From Microbulbifer agarilyticus (GTDB lineage: Bacteria > Pseudomonadota > Gammaproteobacteria > Pseudomonadales > Cellvibrionaceae), in contig NZ_JAHVKO010000001.1 in NCBI RefSeq assembly GCF_019800665.1, positions 744,001-808,000 of the forward strand: a DNA stretch of 64,000 nucleotides, read 5' to 3'. The notes under the pieces are model-generated. The model worked only from the letters and a program-made list of their open reading frames with translations. It did no database searches and was not told the DNA's origin. The position numbers were made by a program, and so were the translations under genes. Positions 55,844 to 64,000 of this stretch are shown piece after piece; within the stretch, counting starts at the first letter, position 1; each line of letters begins with the position of its first letter.

Positions 55844-57535
55844 ATGGATAGGACGGATAGATTTCGAAGGCGTGCCCTACTGGCACTGATCTTCAGTATT
55901 CCATTAACTAGTCTCAACGCCACCGCCCAAGAAGAATCGGAACAGGTCTTACGGGACCAAGCGCTCAAGCTTTTGGGTAAACATGTGTTTTTCGATTCAG
56001 AACTCTCCAATCCAAAAGGTAATCAGGCCTGCGCCAGCTGCCATGAGCCGTTTGCCGGAGGTACGTCCGGCTTTTCGGACGTAAATGAAACAAGCGTGGT
56101 CGTGCCAGGCGCAACCGCACCCAATATCGGGAACCGCAAGCCGCCAACAAATACCTATGCATCTTTTACTCCACCGTGGCAACCAGCGGTGCCCGGTTCG
56201 CCCTGCAACCTGTTTGCCGGCATACCCTTTTGCGGAGGAAACTTTTGGGATGGCCGTTCACAGGGGAATGAATTCCCGCTGGGCAACACCGCGCCTGCCC
56301 CGCACCTGGGCGATGAGGTGTTCTACGACATTGAGAACGCTGCGATTGTGGCGTTCGGACAGTACAAGGGGCCAACCTCTGATCAGGCGTTAAACCCCAT
56401 GCCGAATCCCGCAGAGCAAAACATTGCGCGCATCGATGTTTGCGAGCGGGTAAAAAACTCAATCTATGCACCGCTGTACAAACTCGCATGGGGTGTGGAC
56501 CTGGATTGCAGTGCAACACTCGCTTACAACGACAACACCCATTACGACATTTCCTTTAAGCGGCTGATGTTATCGGTTGGTGCTTATCAGCACTCCGAGG
56601 ACATCAATGCATTCTCATCCAAACGGGATATGGCACTGCGTGCAGAACTCGCCTGTGACGGGAGCAGTTATCCCGAGCATTACGATGCGGAGTTCTGTGC
56701 GCTGCTAGCTGAGAGCAATAAGGATGCCGGCCAGTTTCCTCTCTTGTTGCTGACCGAAGAGGAAAACCTGGGCCACGATATCTTCTATCAAAGCCCATTT
56801 GGGCCTCCCGGCCCGGTCGCTGCAGGTGCCTGTGCTCTGTGTCACTCTGGCCCTGGAGAGGATGGCTCTGAACCGTTACAGCTATACAGCGATCACAGCT
56901 ATCACAATATCGGTGTGCCCCACAATCCGCATATCCCAAATACACCCGACCCAGGGCTCAGCAACCATTTGCTGGATGCCCTGCCCGGTCCAGTACGCAC
57001 GCCGACTTTGCGCAATACCAGTAAAGGCGCGCAACCCGGCGTATTTACCAAGGCATACACACACAATGGCTGGTTTAAAAGCCTGGAAACCCTGGTGCAC
57101 TTTTACAACACGCGCGACGTAAAAGTCCGTTGCGAGGCACTCATCCCGGAGACGATCCCTGAAGGTACGGAACTCACCGAAGCGGTAGCCCTCGCGAACG
57201 ATTGCTGGCCGAGTCCGGAATTCCCCGATACCGCGGTGGGTGGACCAATACTTGGTAACCTTGGCCTGACAAGTGACGAAGAAGCCGCACTAGTGGCCTA
57301 CATACATACACTGAATGATGCGCATACTGCTGAAGCGCCCGTCCTGCTCGATGAGAGCAACATCCGCGCGCGCCGGATCTTTACCATGTTTCAAATGCAG
57401 AAATGGGATCGAGAGGTATGTGTAATCGGCGGGGTAACCTCGAGTGCCCAAGCGGCGAGTCATTCACAAAGACCTTGCCTGCCACTCTCGGAGATAATCG
57501 AGTTGCTTGAGGAGGACGACTGGCTGATGCAATAA
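55844..57535 (+). CDS. Secreted MauG/cytochrome-c-peroxidase-like di-haem protein
   Basis: A 563-residue protein with a Sec signal (residues 8-28, cleavage after ATA-Q). Two haem motifs are visible: CASCHEPF at Cys63/Cys66/His67 and CALCHSGPG in the second half, each followed by family features (NIGNRKPPT; RTPTLRNTSKGAQPGVFTK). It is longer than bacterial cytochrome c peroxidases (about 350) and closer to MauG-like oxidases. It may reduce peroxide or carry out oxidation in the periplasm. AAGGAG lies before the ATG. No methylamine dehydrogenase or cytochrome gene is adjacent, so the partner is unknown. Confidence 0.88.
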   Translation: MDRTDRFRRRALLALIFSIPLTSLNATAQEESEQVLRDQALKLLGKHVFFDSELSNPKGNQACASCHEPFAGGTSGFSDVNETSVVVPGATAPNIGNRKPPTNTYASFTPPWQPAVPGSPCNLFAGIPFCGGNFWDGRSQGNEFPLGNTAPAPHLGDEVFYDIENAAIVAFGQYKGPTSDQALNPMPNPAEQNIARIDVCERVKNSIYAPLYKLAWGVDLDCSATLAYNDNTHYDISFKRLMLSVGAYQHSEDINAFSSKRDMALRAELACDGSSYPEHYDAEFCALLAESNKDAGQFPLLLLTEEENLGHDIFYQSPFGPPGPVAAGACALCHSGPGEDGSEPLQLYSDHSYHNIGVPHNPHIPNTPDPGLSNHLLDALPGPVRTPTLRNTSKGAQPGVFTKAYTHNGWFKSLETLVHFYNTRDVKVRCEALIPETIPEGTELTEAVALANDCWPSPEFPDTAVGGPILGNLGLTSDEEAALVAYIHTLNDAHTAEAPVLLDESNIRARRIFTMFQMQKWDREVCVIGGVTSSAQAASHSQRPCLPLSEIIELLEEDDWLMQ

Positions 57536-57662
57536 GGCCAGTTACACCCCAGTTACACTAGGGTAGTTGTCTACCTGTCTCATCTTTCTATTACATCTTA
57601 CCGCTGCCGGTGGTCACAGCCAGTGAGGCCAAGACCCCGGCAGTGCTTTCAGCATAAAAATG

Positions 57663-58670
57663 TCAGGCCGCAGCTTTCCAGGTCACCACCGTGCCGGCCT
57701 TCTGGAAGGTGACGGACTCGGCAGGTGCGAACTTGCCAGACACTTCTCCCGCTGCCTCCAGATCCGAAGCAAGATCAAACATCATCACCGGTGCACCTTC
57801 GGATAAGTCCAGCTTGTCCATGTCAATCCACACTACATTTGGCAATCGTGAGAACTCAAAATAGTAACGCTTGTTGGTGAGATCACTGACGGATTGCCAC
57901 TGGGTGGGAGAAACATTTGGTTGCACAGGATCAACATACCCCAGTGGGGTTGCCATGTTGCGCATGACACTCAACACACCGGCCACCGCCTCCTGATAGT
58001 TGGCGGGATGCTCCGGTAACGTCGTCAGGTAGTAGGCACCACGGGCAAATCGATCCTCTGCCTCAGCGCTGCCGGGGAGTGTTTTTTTGCCGCCGAGCCC
58101 CTGGTACTGCTTCATAAGAACCAGCTGCTCATCGTACACAGGCGAATTGGTCATCACACGATATTGCGCGCCGTGATGGATAACCGGTTTGCCGTGTAGA
58201 ATCTCGATGATCGCTGAATCCCCGGATGCGTCGGAAACGCACATATGCATAGGCGAGTCGACATTGTCTCCGCGGTGCACAATCTGTACAGGGCGTATCT
58301 GCATTGCACGCGTCGCTGCGACGACCTCATCAACGGTGGCGAAACAATCCAGATAGTACTGGACCCACTCGGAAATAGAGAGTCCTGGCAGGCCCTCTTC
58401 ACGCGCTCCGTACTCCGCCTCCGCGAGGTACAGTAACCGCACCGAAAGACCCGCTTCATTGAGCCCGTCGGCGGTGGCACAGTCCCAGATGACGGCACCG
58501 ATGCTTCCGTATTTTGAAGTCCACTTCAACGTGTTACCGTCGGTCAATCCCTCGCGCTCAGCGCCGCGCGGGAAGACATACAACTTTGTTCCCATTTGTT
58601 CGGTCCAGTCCATATTGCGACCCACAATGACTGCCTGCCCTTCTTGCGTCCAGAGAATCGTTGAGCACAT
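57663..58670 (-). CDS. Choloylglycine hydrolase-family (penicillin V acylase-like) amidase
   Basis: A 335-residue Ntn-hydrolase. It begins directly with Met-Cys, so Cys2 becomes the N-terminal nucleophile after Met removal. GRNMDW (Arg18, Asp21), Asn in RVMTNSPVYDEQ and Arg in EDRFARGAYY complete the catalytic set of bile salt hydrolases and penicillin V acylases. No signal peptide precedes the Cys, so it should act in the cytoplasm, unlike the exported Gram-negative homologues. Substrates could be N-acyl amides, including N-acyl homoserine lactones, which some relatives cleave. Confidence 0.85.
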   Translation of the reverse strand: MCSTILWTQEGQAVIVGRNMDWTEQMGTKLYVFPRGAEREGLTDGNTLKWTSKYGSIGAVIWDCATADGLNEAGLSVRLLYLAEAEYGAREEGLPGLSISEWVQYYLDCFATVDEVVAATRAMQIRPVQIVHRGDNVDSPMHMCVSDASGDSAIIEILHGKPVIHHGAQYRVMTNSPVYDEQLVLMKQYQGLGGKKTLPGSAEAEDRFARGAYYLTTLPEHPANYQEAVAGVLSVMRNMATPLGYVDPVQPNVSPTQWQSVSDLTNKRYYFEFSRLPNVVWIDMDKLDLSEGAPVMMFDLASDLEAAGEVSGKFAPAESVTFQKAGTVVTWKAAA

Positions 58671-58854
58671 AAAGTTTCACCCCGTGATCAATCTGGTTGA
58701 TGTCATTAGAAAGCTGATTCCGCTCGTTGCGGGCGCAGCTTGACTAGGTAAGGTTATTGTCGGGCGCTGGAATAACCAAGCCGCCTTCTAGGACTAAAAC
58801 AAGGACGAAAAAGGAGTGCAAAAAGGAAGGAGCGAGAAAACTGCCAGCACAAAG

Positions 58855-59511
58855 CTATTTTTCTGTCTCCTTACTATCGACGGGTCGTGTAAGCAGGAAA
58901 TCCGGGACATACAAGCGCCAGTGAATCGCGGCACCACGCAGGCAGAATATCAACAGCATGCTGAGGGCGCCTGATATGAGACCGGATCCGGGAAACATCG
59001 CCAAAAGAATGACGTAGGTGATACAGCCCAAAGTAACCGGTACTGCATACAACTCTTTGCGCATAAGCAGGGTCTGGTTGCCAGCAAGCACGTCACGCAA
59101 CAGGCCGCCCCCAATCGCGGTAATGATTCCGAGCAAAATTGGGCCCAACGGCTGCGCGAACGAAAGGTCTATCGTTTTCTGTGTTGCCTGGATAGCGAAT
59201 AAGGCGACGCCCGCGGCATCCAGGTACAACATTGCCCGATAAACCTGTCGACCAGTCATTCGCTTGTTAGCGATAAAGGCCACTAAACTCGCCGCCAGCG
59301 CTACCCAAATGTAATTCAGGTCTTCCGACCAGAAAACGGGCACACCCAAGATGAGGTCGCGCACGGTGCCCCCGCCGATTGCGGTGATAACACCCATAAC
59401 AAGTGCGCCGAATAAATCGATGCGTTTTGGTGCAACAGCGGCGACTGCGGTCGCTGCAAATGCGACAGTTCCCGCCATGCCAAGTGCATATTGCAGCCCT
59501 TCTACTGTCAT
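58855..59511 (-). CDS. TRIC/UPF0126-type cation-channel-like membrane protein
   Basis: A 218-residue protein with about seven membrane segments in two repeated halves; GVITAIGGGTVRDLILG and IITAIGGGLLRDVLAG are the paired GGGxxRD motifs of the bacterial TRIC (YicG/UPF0126) family, trimeric K+/cation channels. The ATG at 59511 with AGGA upstream is preferred to a TTG one codon earlier. It appears to stand alone. Confidence 0.9.
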   Translation of the reverse strand: MTVEGLQYALGMAGTVAFAATAVAAVAPKRIDLFGALVMGVITAIGGGTVRDLILGVPVFWSEDLNYIWVALAASLVAFIANKRMTGRQVYRAMLYLDAAGVALFAIQATQKTIDLSFAQPLGPILLGIITAIGGGLLRDVLAGNQTLLMRKELYAVPVTLGCITYVILLAMFPGSGLISGALSMLLIFCLRGAAIHWRLYVPDFLLTRPVDSKETEK

Positions 59512-59702
59512 CAAGTCCTGTTACTCTTTCGCAATTTCGCCACACTAGAGAGCAGAGTTTAGAACGACTGACTCTGTAACCATGCTGTGCGGAACATCGT
59601 GTCACGCCGAGCCGCAGGTTACTGGCAAAATATGCGCAAATTTCGACTAGGCTAAGAGAATGACGCGCCTTTGATGGGGCGCGCTCCTCACGGGATCAAT
59701 AT

Positions 59703-60401
59703 ATGAAGGGGAAGCATGCCTCAGCACTCTTTATGGCGGCTTGTATCGCCGGTGTGTGCATTGGCCTGGGACTAATTTACTACTTCGACCTCGACGAGCA
59801 GATTCTCGAAATCCTGCAATGGCTTGAAGATCAAGGCTGGCAGGCCAGCCTGTTGTTCATTCTTATTATGGCGGCGGCCATTATCTGCCTGGCACCCGGG
59901 GTGATTTTCACCATGGGTGCCGGATTCGTATTCGGGGTAATCAAAGGCACCGTGCTGGTTGTCGCTGGCACTGTCCTGGGTGCCGGTATTGCCTTTTTAA
60001 TTGCGCGCTACCTGTTTGGAAAACGTCCGTCCGAATGGGTCATGTCCAAGGTCAAGCCAGCCAATATCGGAGACGTCATACGGGATGAAGGCTGGCAGAT
60101 GATCATGTACACCCGTTTGGTGCCCCTGTTCCCATTCAAGCTTTCAAATTACTTCTTTGGCTTAACACCCGTGCGCTTCAGGGATTTCCTACTGGGCAAC
60201 TTCCTGGGGGTCATCCCGCTCACCCTCACCAACGTGTACGTCGGGTCGATTGCTTCCGACCTCACCACACTCGGGAGCAGTGAGGTGGAAAGAACCCCGA
60301 TTGAGTGGGCACTCTACGGAATGGGTTTTGTCCTGGCGATTGTGGCCCTGGTTGGTCTGACCCGTATTGCGCGACGCGCACTTGCTCCGTTGAAGCAATA
60401 A
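59703..60401 (+). CDS. TVP38/TMEM64 family membrane protein
   Basis: A 232-residue integral membrane protein with about six segments. APGVIFTMGAGFVFG and the later FPFKLSNYFFGLTPVRFRDFLLG match the SNARE-associated TVP38/DedA-like family, proposed lipid scramblases or flippases. It may start an operon with the glycosidase-like gene 71 bases downstream and the glycosyltransferase after it, suggesting handling of a lipid-linked or envelope glycan (inference). Confidence 0.88.
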   Translation: MKGKHASALFMAACIAGVCIGLGLIYYFDLDEQILEILQWLEDQGWQASLLFILIMAAAIICLAPGVIFTMGAGFVFGVIKGTVLVVAGTVLGAGIAFLIARYLFGKRPSEWVMSKVKPANIGDVIRDEGWQMIMYTRLVPLFPFKLSNYFFGLTPVRFRDFLLGNFLGVIPLTLTNVYVGSIASDLTTLGSSEVERTPIEWALYGMGFVLAIVALVGLTRIARRALAPLKQ

Positions 60402-60472
60402 GTATCCGCAGGGTGGCACGCCATGCTTTTTATTGATTGTCTAACCTAAACAATGATGCCTGGAGCTATTCA

Positions 60473-62794
60473 GTGCCACCATCCGCTATTGAGCGGCCAG
60501 GAAAATGCGTGGCGAAACTTGAATTTGGCGATGAACGGAGGAGAACTCTCATGCCCTGGATGAAATGGCTTCCCTGGCGGTTCTTCGTGCGCAAGTTTGC
60601 GACGTCCCACGGTTTCCTCGATCCTTTGGCGGTCATGGCGCGCATGCAGCGCTTTGCCGAGCCATCGGAAGTCAGCGAGCCAATCGAGCTATTGCGCGCC
60701 GGGGTTATCTTCCATGCGCGCGCGCTGATGAACAGCAAGGTGATCCAGCACAATCTCGACTGGGTATGGCCCTACTGGATCGAACGCCAGTTCGACCCGG
60801 CGGATATATCCTTCATTCCGCGCGCCTTCTCTATTACCCACTGTAATCTCAGTCACCGCAACTGGACCGCCGTAGGCGTACCCGGCAGTGAGGAAATGCC
60901 CATCGTCGACCCTAGGGGGCTATTGACGCCCCACTACGATGGCTGGTCGATTGATGCCTGGGTGATCGGCGACGATGGAGAAAACCTGTATCCGTCCCAA
61001 CGCGATGACGTTACCCAACGCTTGAGATTGCTCGATGGCGTTGCGGTGGTCACGCAATCCGGGACCGAACAATGCAGCCTGCTAAGCCGCGTCTGGGCGG
61101 AACTCGACGATCAAAACAACAATTGCCATATGCGCCTAAAGGCGAGCCACAGTAGCGGCGGCTGGTTGGTGGTGTCCCTCAGGCCATGCAATCCCGAGGG
61201 GGTTGCGTTTATCAACAAGATATCGCTGCAGGGCAACCGCGATGAATGGCTGGTGGATGGCAAAGATCGCATACTGTTCGACCGTCCGATGGATAGACAT
61301 CACGCATCGGATTACAAGAAAGGGGATATTTCCCTGTACCTGCGCGATGACACCAATGAGATACATGCAGAATGTGATGTGGGCATGGCCACTGCCGCCG
61401 CGCTGTTTCGTATCGAGCCCGGGCAAACCCTCGACACCCTTGTCACCATTCCGCAACACTGCCCGTTAAACCGCCGCAATGCACCTCCTGGCTGGCGCGC
61501 AAATCTCGAAAAGCACTGCGCAATGAGTGTACCCGACGACCAGATGCAGTTCCTCTACGATGCTGCAGTGCGCACACTGATACTGCACTCCCCCCACGAC
61601 GTGTATCCGGGTCCCTATACCTACAAGCGTTTTTGGTTCCGGGACGCGGCATTCATGATCCAATCGCTGTTGCACGCCGGTTTGCTCGATCGTGCCGCAA
61701 AGGCGCTGGAGCGCTTTCCATCGCGGCAGAAACGCAATGGCTATTTCCACTCACAGGATGGCGAATGGGACTCAAACGGCGAAGCACTCTGGATTATCGA
61801 TCAGTACTGCCGTATCACCGGGCAGAAGCTCAAACCCGAGTGGCTCGACCCTGTGCTGCGTGGCGCACACTGGATTAACAACAAGCGACTGCCAAAAGAT
61901 GGCAGCATTACCGGAGGCTTACTACCCGCGGGCTTTAGTGCGGAGCATCTGGGTCCAAATGACTGCTACTTCTGGGATGATTTCTGGGGCATCGCCGGCC
62001 AACAGGCGGCGGTGGCGATTTGCCAGCGTGAGGGCAACACGCAGGATGCGGAGACCTTTCAAAGTCACGCCGACGATTTTATGCTGACGGTGGATGAGGC
62101 CTTGCAAGGCTGCGCAGAACGACTCAAGCGGCCGGCCATGCCTGCTTCGCCCAAGCGGCGGCTCGATGCAGGTGCCATTGGCTCCATTGCCGCGGGCTAC
62201 CCCCTCAAACTGTATGCCCCGGATGATCCACGATTGCTGGATCTGGCAGACTTCCTGCTGGACGAATGCTTTGTCTCGGGCGGATTCTTTCAGGACATGA
62301 TCCATTCAGGCATCAATGCCTACCTGACAATCCATGTGGCCCAGGTACTGCTGCGTGCCGGAGACCCTCGCTGCATTGAGCTGATGCGCAATACCGCAAA
62401 ACTCGCCACACCCACAGGTCAGTGGCCGGAAGCCATACATCCCCACTCGTTCGGCGGGTGCATGGGCGACGGCCAGCACGCCTGGGCGGCCGCAGAATGG
62501 GTAACCATGCAGCGCAATTGTTTTGTGCGTGAAGAAGGCGACAAACTGATTCTGGCGTCCGGGCTGCCACCGGAATGGCTGAGTGACACAGAAGCCAAGC
62601 GCCCTATTCTCTTTGGCCCGGCGCCCACGCACTTTGGCACCATTTCGCTGGAAATTATGCCCGGCGAAAACCCCCGCGTTTCCTGGAATGGGAAATGGCA
62701 TGACGTACCGCCAATAATTGAAGTCCGCGCCTTTGGTTACCACCCGCAGGTTGTCGACCCGGATACAGAACAGGTGGAGCTCAAGCCACTGTGA
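60473..62794 (+). CDS. Uncharacterised (alpha/alpha)6-barrel glycosidase-like protein
   Basis: A 773-residue cytoplasmic protein without a signal peptide. The GTG at 60473 has GGAG seven bases upstream; an outer TTG at 60437 lacks one. The C-terminal half resembles six-hairpin glycosidases such as glucoamylase or amylo-1,6-glucosidase: YKRFWFRDAAFMIQSLL, WDSNGEALWIIDQYC, CYFWDDFWGIAG and TGQWPEAIHPHSFGG then MGDGQHAWAAAEW. The N-terminal half may be a beta-sandwich. I cannot place it in a named GH family. It overlaps the GT4 gene by four bases, so the two are probably made together. Confidence 0.7.
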   Translation: MPPSAIERPGKCVAKLEFGDERRRTLMPWMKWLPWRFFVRKFATSHGFLDPLAVMARMQRFAEPSEVSEPIELLRAGVIFHARALMNSKVIQHNLDWVWPYWIERQFDPADISFIPRAFSITHCNLSHRNWTAVGVPGSEEMPIVDPRGLLTPHYDGWSIDAWVIGDDGENLYPSQRDDVTQRLRLLDGVAVVTQSGTEQCSLLSRVWAELDDQNNNCHMRLKASHSSGGWLVVSLRPCNPEGVAFINKISLQGNRDEWLVDGKDRILFDRPMDRHHASDYKKGDISLYLRDDTNEIHAECDVGMATAAALFRIEPGQTLDTLVTIPQHCPLNRRNAPPGWRANLEKHCAMSVPDDQMQFLYDAAVRTLILHSPHDVYPGPYTYKRFWFRDAAFMIQSLLHAGLLDRAAKALERFPSRQKRNGYFHSQDGEWDSNGEALWIIDQYCRITGQKLKPEWLDPVLRGAHWINNKRLPKDGSITGGLLPAGFSAEHLGPNDCYFWDDFWGIAGQQAAVAICQREGNTQDAETFQSHADDFMLTVDEALQGCAERLKRPAMPASPKRRLDAGAIGSIAAGYPLKLYAPDDPRLLDLADFLLDECFVSGGFFQDMIHSGINAYLTIHVAQVLLRAGDPRCIELMRNTAKLATPTGQWPEAIHPHSFGGCMGDGQHAWAAAEWVTMQRNCFVREEGDKLILASGLPPEWLSDTEAKRPILFGPAPTHFGTISLEIMPGENPRVSWNGKWHDVPPIIEVRAFGYHPQVVDPDTEQVELKPL

Positions 62795-64000
62795 ATATCG
62801 TTATGCTCACCAACACCTACCTACCCCACGTAGGCGGTGTGGCACGTTCGGTCGCTGCGTTTTGCCGAGAGTATCGAAGGCAAGGCCATCACGTTTTGGT
62901 GGTCGCTCCAGAATTTCCGGAAAAGATCGAAAACGAGATGGACGTGGTGCGCATTCCTGCGATCCAGAATTTTAATGGCAGCGATTTTTCAGTTGCTCTG
63001 CCACTTTCTGGCGAACTCAGCGAACGGCTGGATTTTTTCGAGCCGGATCTCGTGCATTCTCACCACCCGTTTCTACTGGGTATGACAGCACTCCGCATTG
63101 CGCGAAGTCGCGAACTGCCATTGGTATTCACCCATCACACGCTGTACGAGCGTTACACCCATTATGTGCCAGCAGATTCCGATGCCTTGAAACGCTTCGT
63201 GATTGAATTGGCCGCCCGCTATAGCAACCTCGCCAGTATGGTCTTTGCACCGAGTGAAAGTGTCGCAGAGTTGTTGCGTGAGCGCGGGGTAAAGTCGCCA
63301 ATCGGCGTCGTCCCTACCGGCGTGCAATTGGAGGATTACCGTAATGGTGACGGCGCTAAGGCGCGCGCACACTATGGCATTCCAGAGAGCGCATTCGTCA
63401 TTGGGCACTTGGGAAGGTTGGCGGAAGAAAAAAATCTGGAGTTCCTGTCAGACACGGTGGCGGAATTCATGCAGCGCAACGCCAACACCCATTTTATGGT
63501 GGTCGGCAGCGGACCACTGGAAGCGCGCATTACACAAATTTTTGCCGAGAATGGCTTGTCGGATCGACTGCATTTGACCGGTATCCTGCAAGGTGAGGCG
63601 CAGCGGGATGCCTACAGCGCGATGGATGTATTTGGCTTCACCTCCACCAGTGAAACACAGGGCATGGTACTTACCGAGGCGATGGCCGCAGGCACCCCGG
63701 TAGTAGCGCTGGATGCCAGTGGTGTGCGCGAAGTGGTTGACGACCGGTTCAACGGGCGCTTGGTACTCAAGCACTGCCAGCGAGAGTTGCTTGCCGGATT
63801 CCAGTGGATATTCGATCTGGAGCCCCCAGAGCGGCAAGCACTGCATAATGCCGCGTTAGAAACCGCCGAACGATTTTCCATGGAAAACTGTGCGAGCGCG
63901 GCGCTCTCCCATTATCAATCTCTGGTCCATCAGCACTGGCCACTGGATGACTCCCTATATGCCCAGTGGATGCGATTACGTAACACCATTGGCGCCCAGT
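62791..64000 (+). CDS. GT4-family glycosyltransferase (cut by window edge)
   Basis: A GTG start (62791-62793) overlaps the TGA of the previous gene, and the frame is open to the window end (403 codons). NTYLPHVGGVARSVAAF is the acceptor-side GT-B motif, HHTLYERYTHY and FAPSESVAELL follow, and the donor half has GHLGRLAEEKN, VVGSGPLEARI and the EX7E-type STSETQGMVLTEAMAAGTPVVA. The family transfers a sugar from a nucleotide donor with retention; it resembles PimB-, SqdX- and mannosyl/glucosyl-type GT4 enzymes, but sugar and acceptor are unknown. Translation is coupled to the glycosidase-like gene. Confidence 0.88.
   Translation, partial: MNIVMLTNTYLPHVGGVARSVAAFCREYRRQGHHVLVVAPEFPEKIENEMDVVRIPAIQNFNGSDFSVALPLSGELSERLDFFEPDLVHSHHPFLLGMTALRIARSRELPLVFTHHTLYERYTHYVPADSDALKRFVIELAARYSNLASMVFAPSESVAELLRERGVKSPIGVVPTGVQLEDYRNGDGAKARAHYGIPESAFVIGHLGRLAEEKNLEFLSDTVAEFMQRNANTHFMVVGSGPLEARITQIFAENGLSDRLHLTGILQGEAQRDAYSAMDVFGFTSTSETQGMVLTEAMAAGTPVVALDASGVREVVDDRFNGRLVLKHCQRELLAGFQWIFDLEPPERQALHNAALETAERFSMENCASAALSHYQSLVHQHWPLDDSLYAQWMRLRNTIGAQ

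Overview
The window looks like chromosomal DNA from a marine or environmental gammaproteobacterium. The fatty-acid synthesis cluster (yceD-rpmF-plsX-fabD-fabG-acpP-fabF-pabC-mltG-tmk-holB-pilZ-tatD) has the Pseudomonas-like arrangement, with no fabH between plsX and fabD and with a pilZ gene before tatD. The rluC/rne divergent pair, CysB, PpsA/PpsR and RraA are also gammaproteobacterial. A large TonB receptor with a nearby TetR gene, polyamine genes and an Ala/Na+ symporter suggest the Cellvibrionales (Microbulbifer-like). That lineage is inferred from gene content, not computed. No phage, insertion sequence, integrase, CRISPR array or rRNA operon was seen.

Layout. 1-5341, mostly minus strand: a CoA-transferase cut by the left edge, a FadE-like acyl-CoA dehydrogenase, a DMT permease, RraA and an L,D-transpeptidase. 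5713-10775: ppsA divergent from its regulator ppsR, then pabB. 10939-16608: a small CxxC thioredoxin-fold protein, cysB, a TetR/5'-nucleotidase pair and a TonB-dependent receptor with a probable repressor operator over its promoter. 16818-22880: a polyamine/amino-acid block (puuB and puuA divergent around a duplicated operator, an AGCS symporter, a D-cysteine desulfhydrase-type PLP enzyme). 23013-29872: a yajC away from secDF, a DNA-binding-domain-only AraC protein, bcp, a DUF2244 protein, asnS, mdh, a dimeric dUTPase and tatD.

30061-40062 is the large minus-strand lipid/folate/cell-wall/DNA-replication cluster. It has a promoter before acpP and two hairpins between acpP and fabF. 40187-46255 carries maf, a HAD phosphatase, rluC and, divergently, rne, which has a predicted leader of about 720 nt and two NDPR motifs near its C-terminus. 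tRNA-Ser(UGA) follows, with promoter and terminator.

46653-64000 is more accessory. It holds an LtrA-like membrane protein; a two-subunit aconitase-X enzyme whose large subunit has an export-type N-terminus, next to an OprB-like porin; a LysR regulator divergent from three oxidoreductases (luciferase-like, SDR, MDR); a secreted MauG-like di-haem protein; a choloylglycine-hydrolase-family amidase; a TRIC-type membrane protein; and a TVP38 membrane protein followed by an uncharacterised (alpha/alpha)6-type glycosidase-like protein translationally coupled to a GT4 glycosyltransferase cut by the right edge. The exported-looking aconitase X with its porin is the best candidate for an undescribed system. 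The glycosidase-like/GT4 pair is second.
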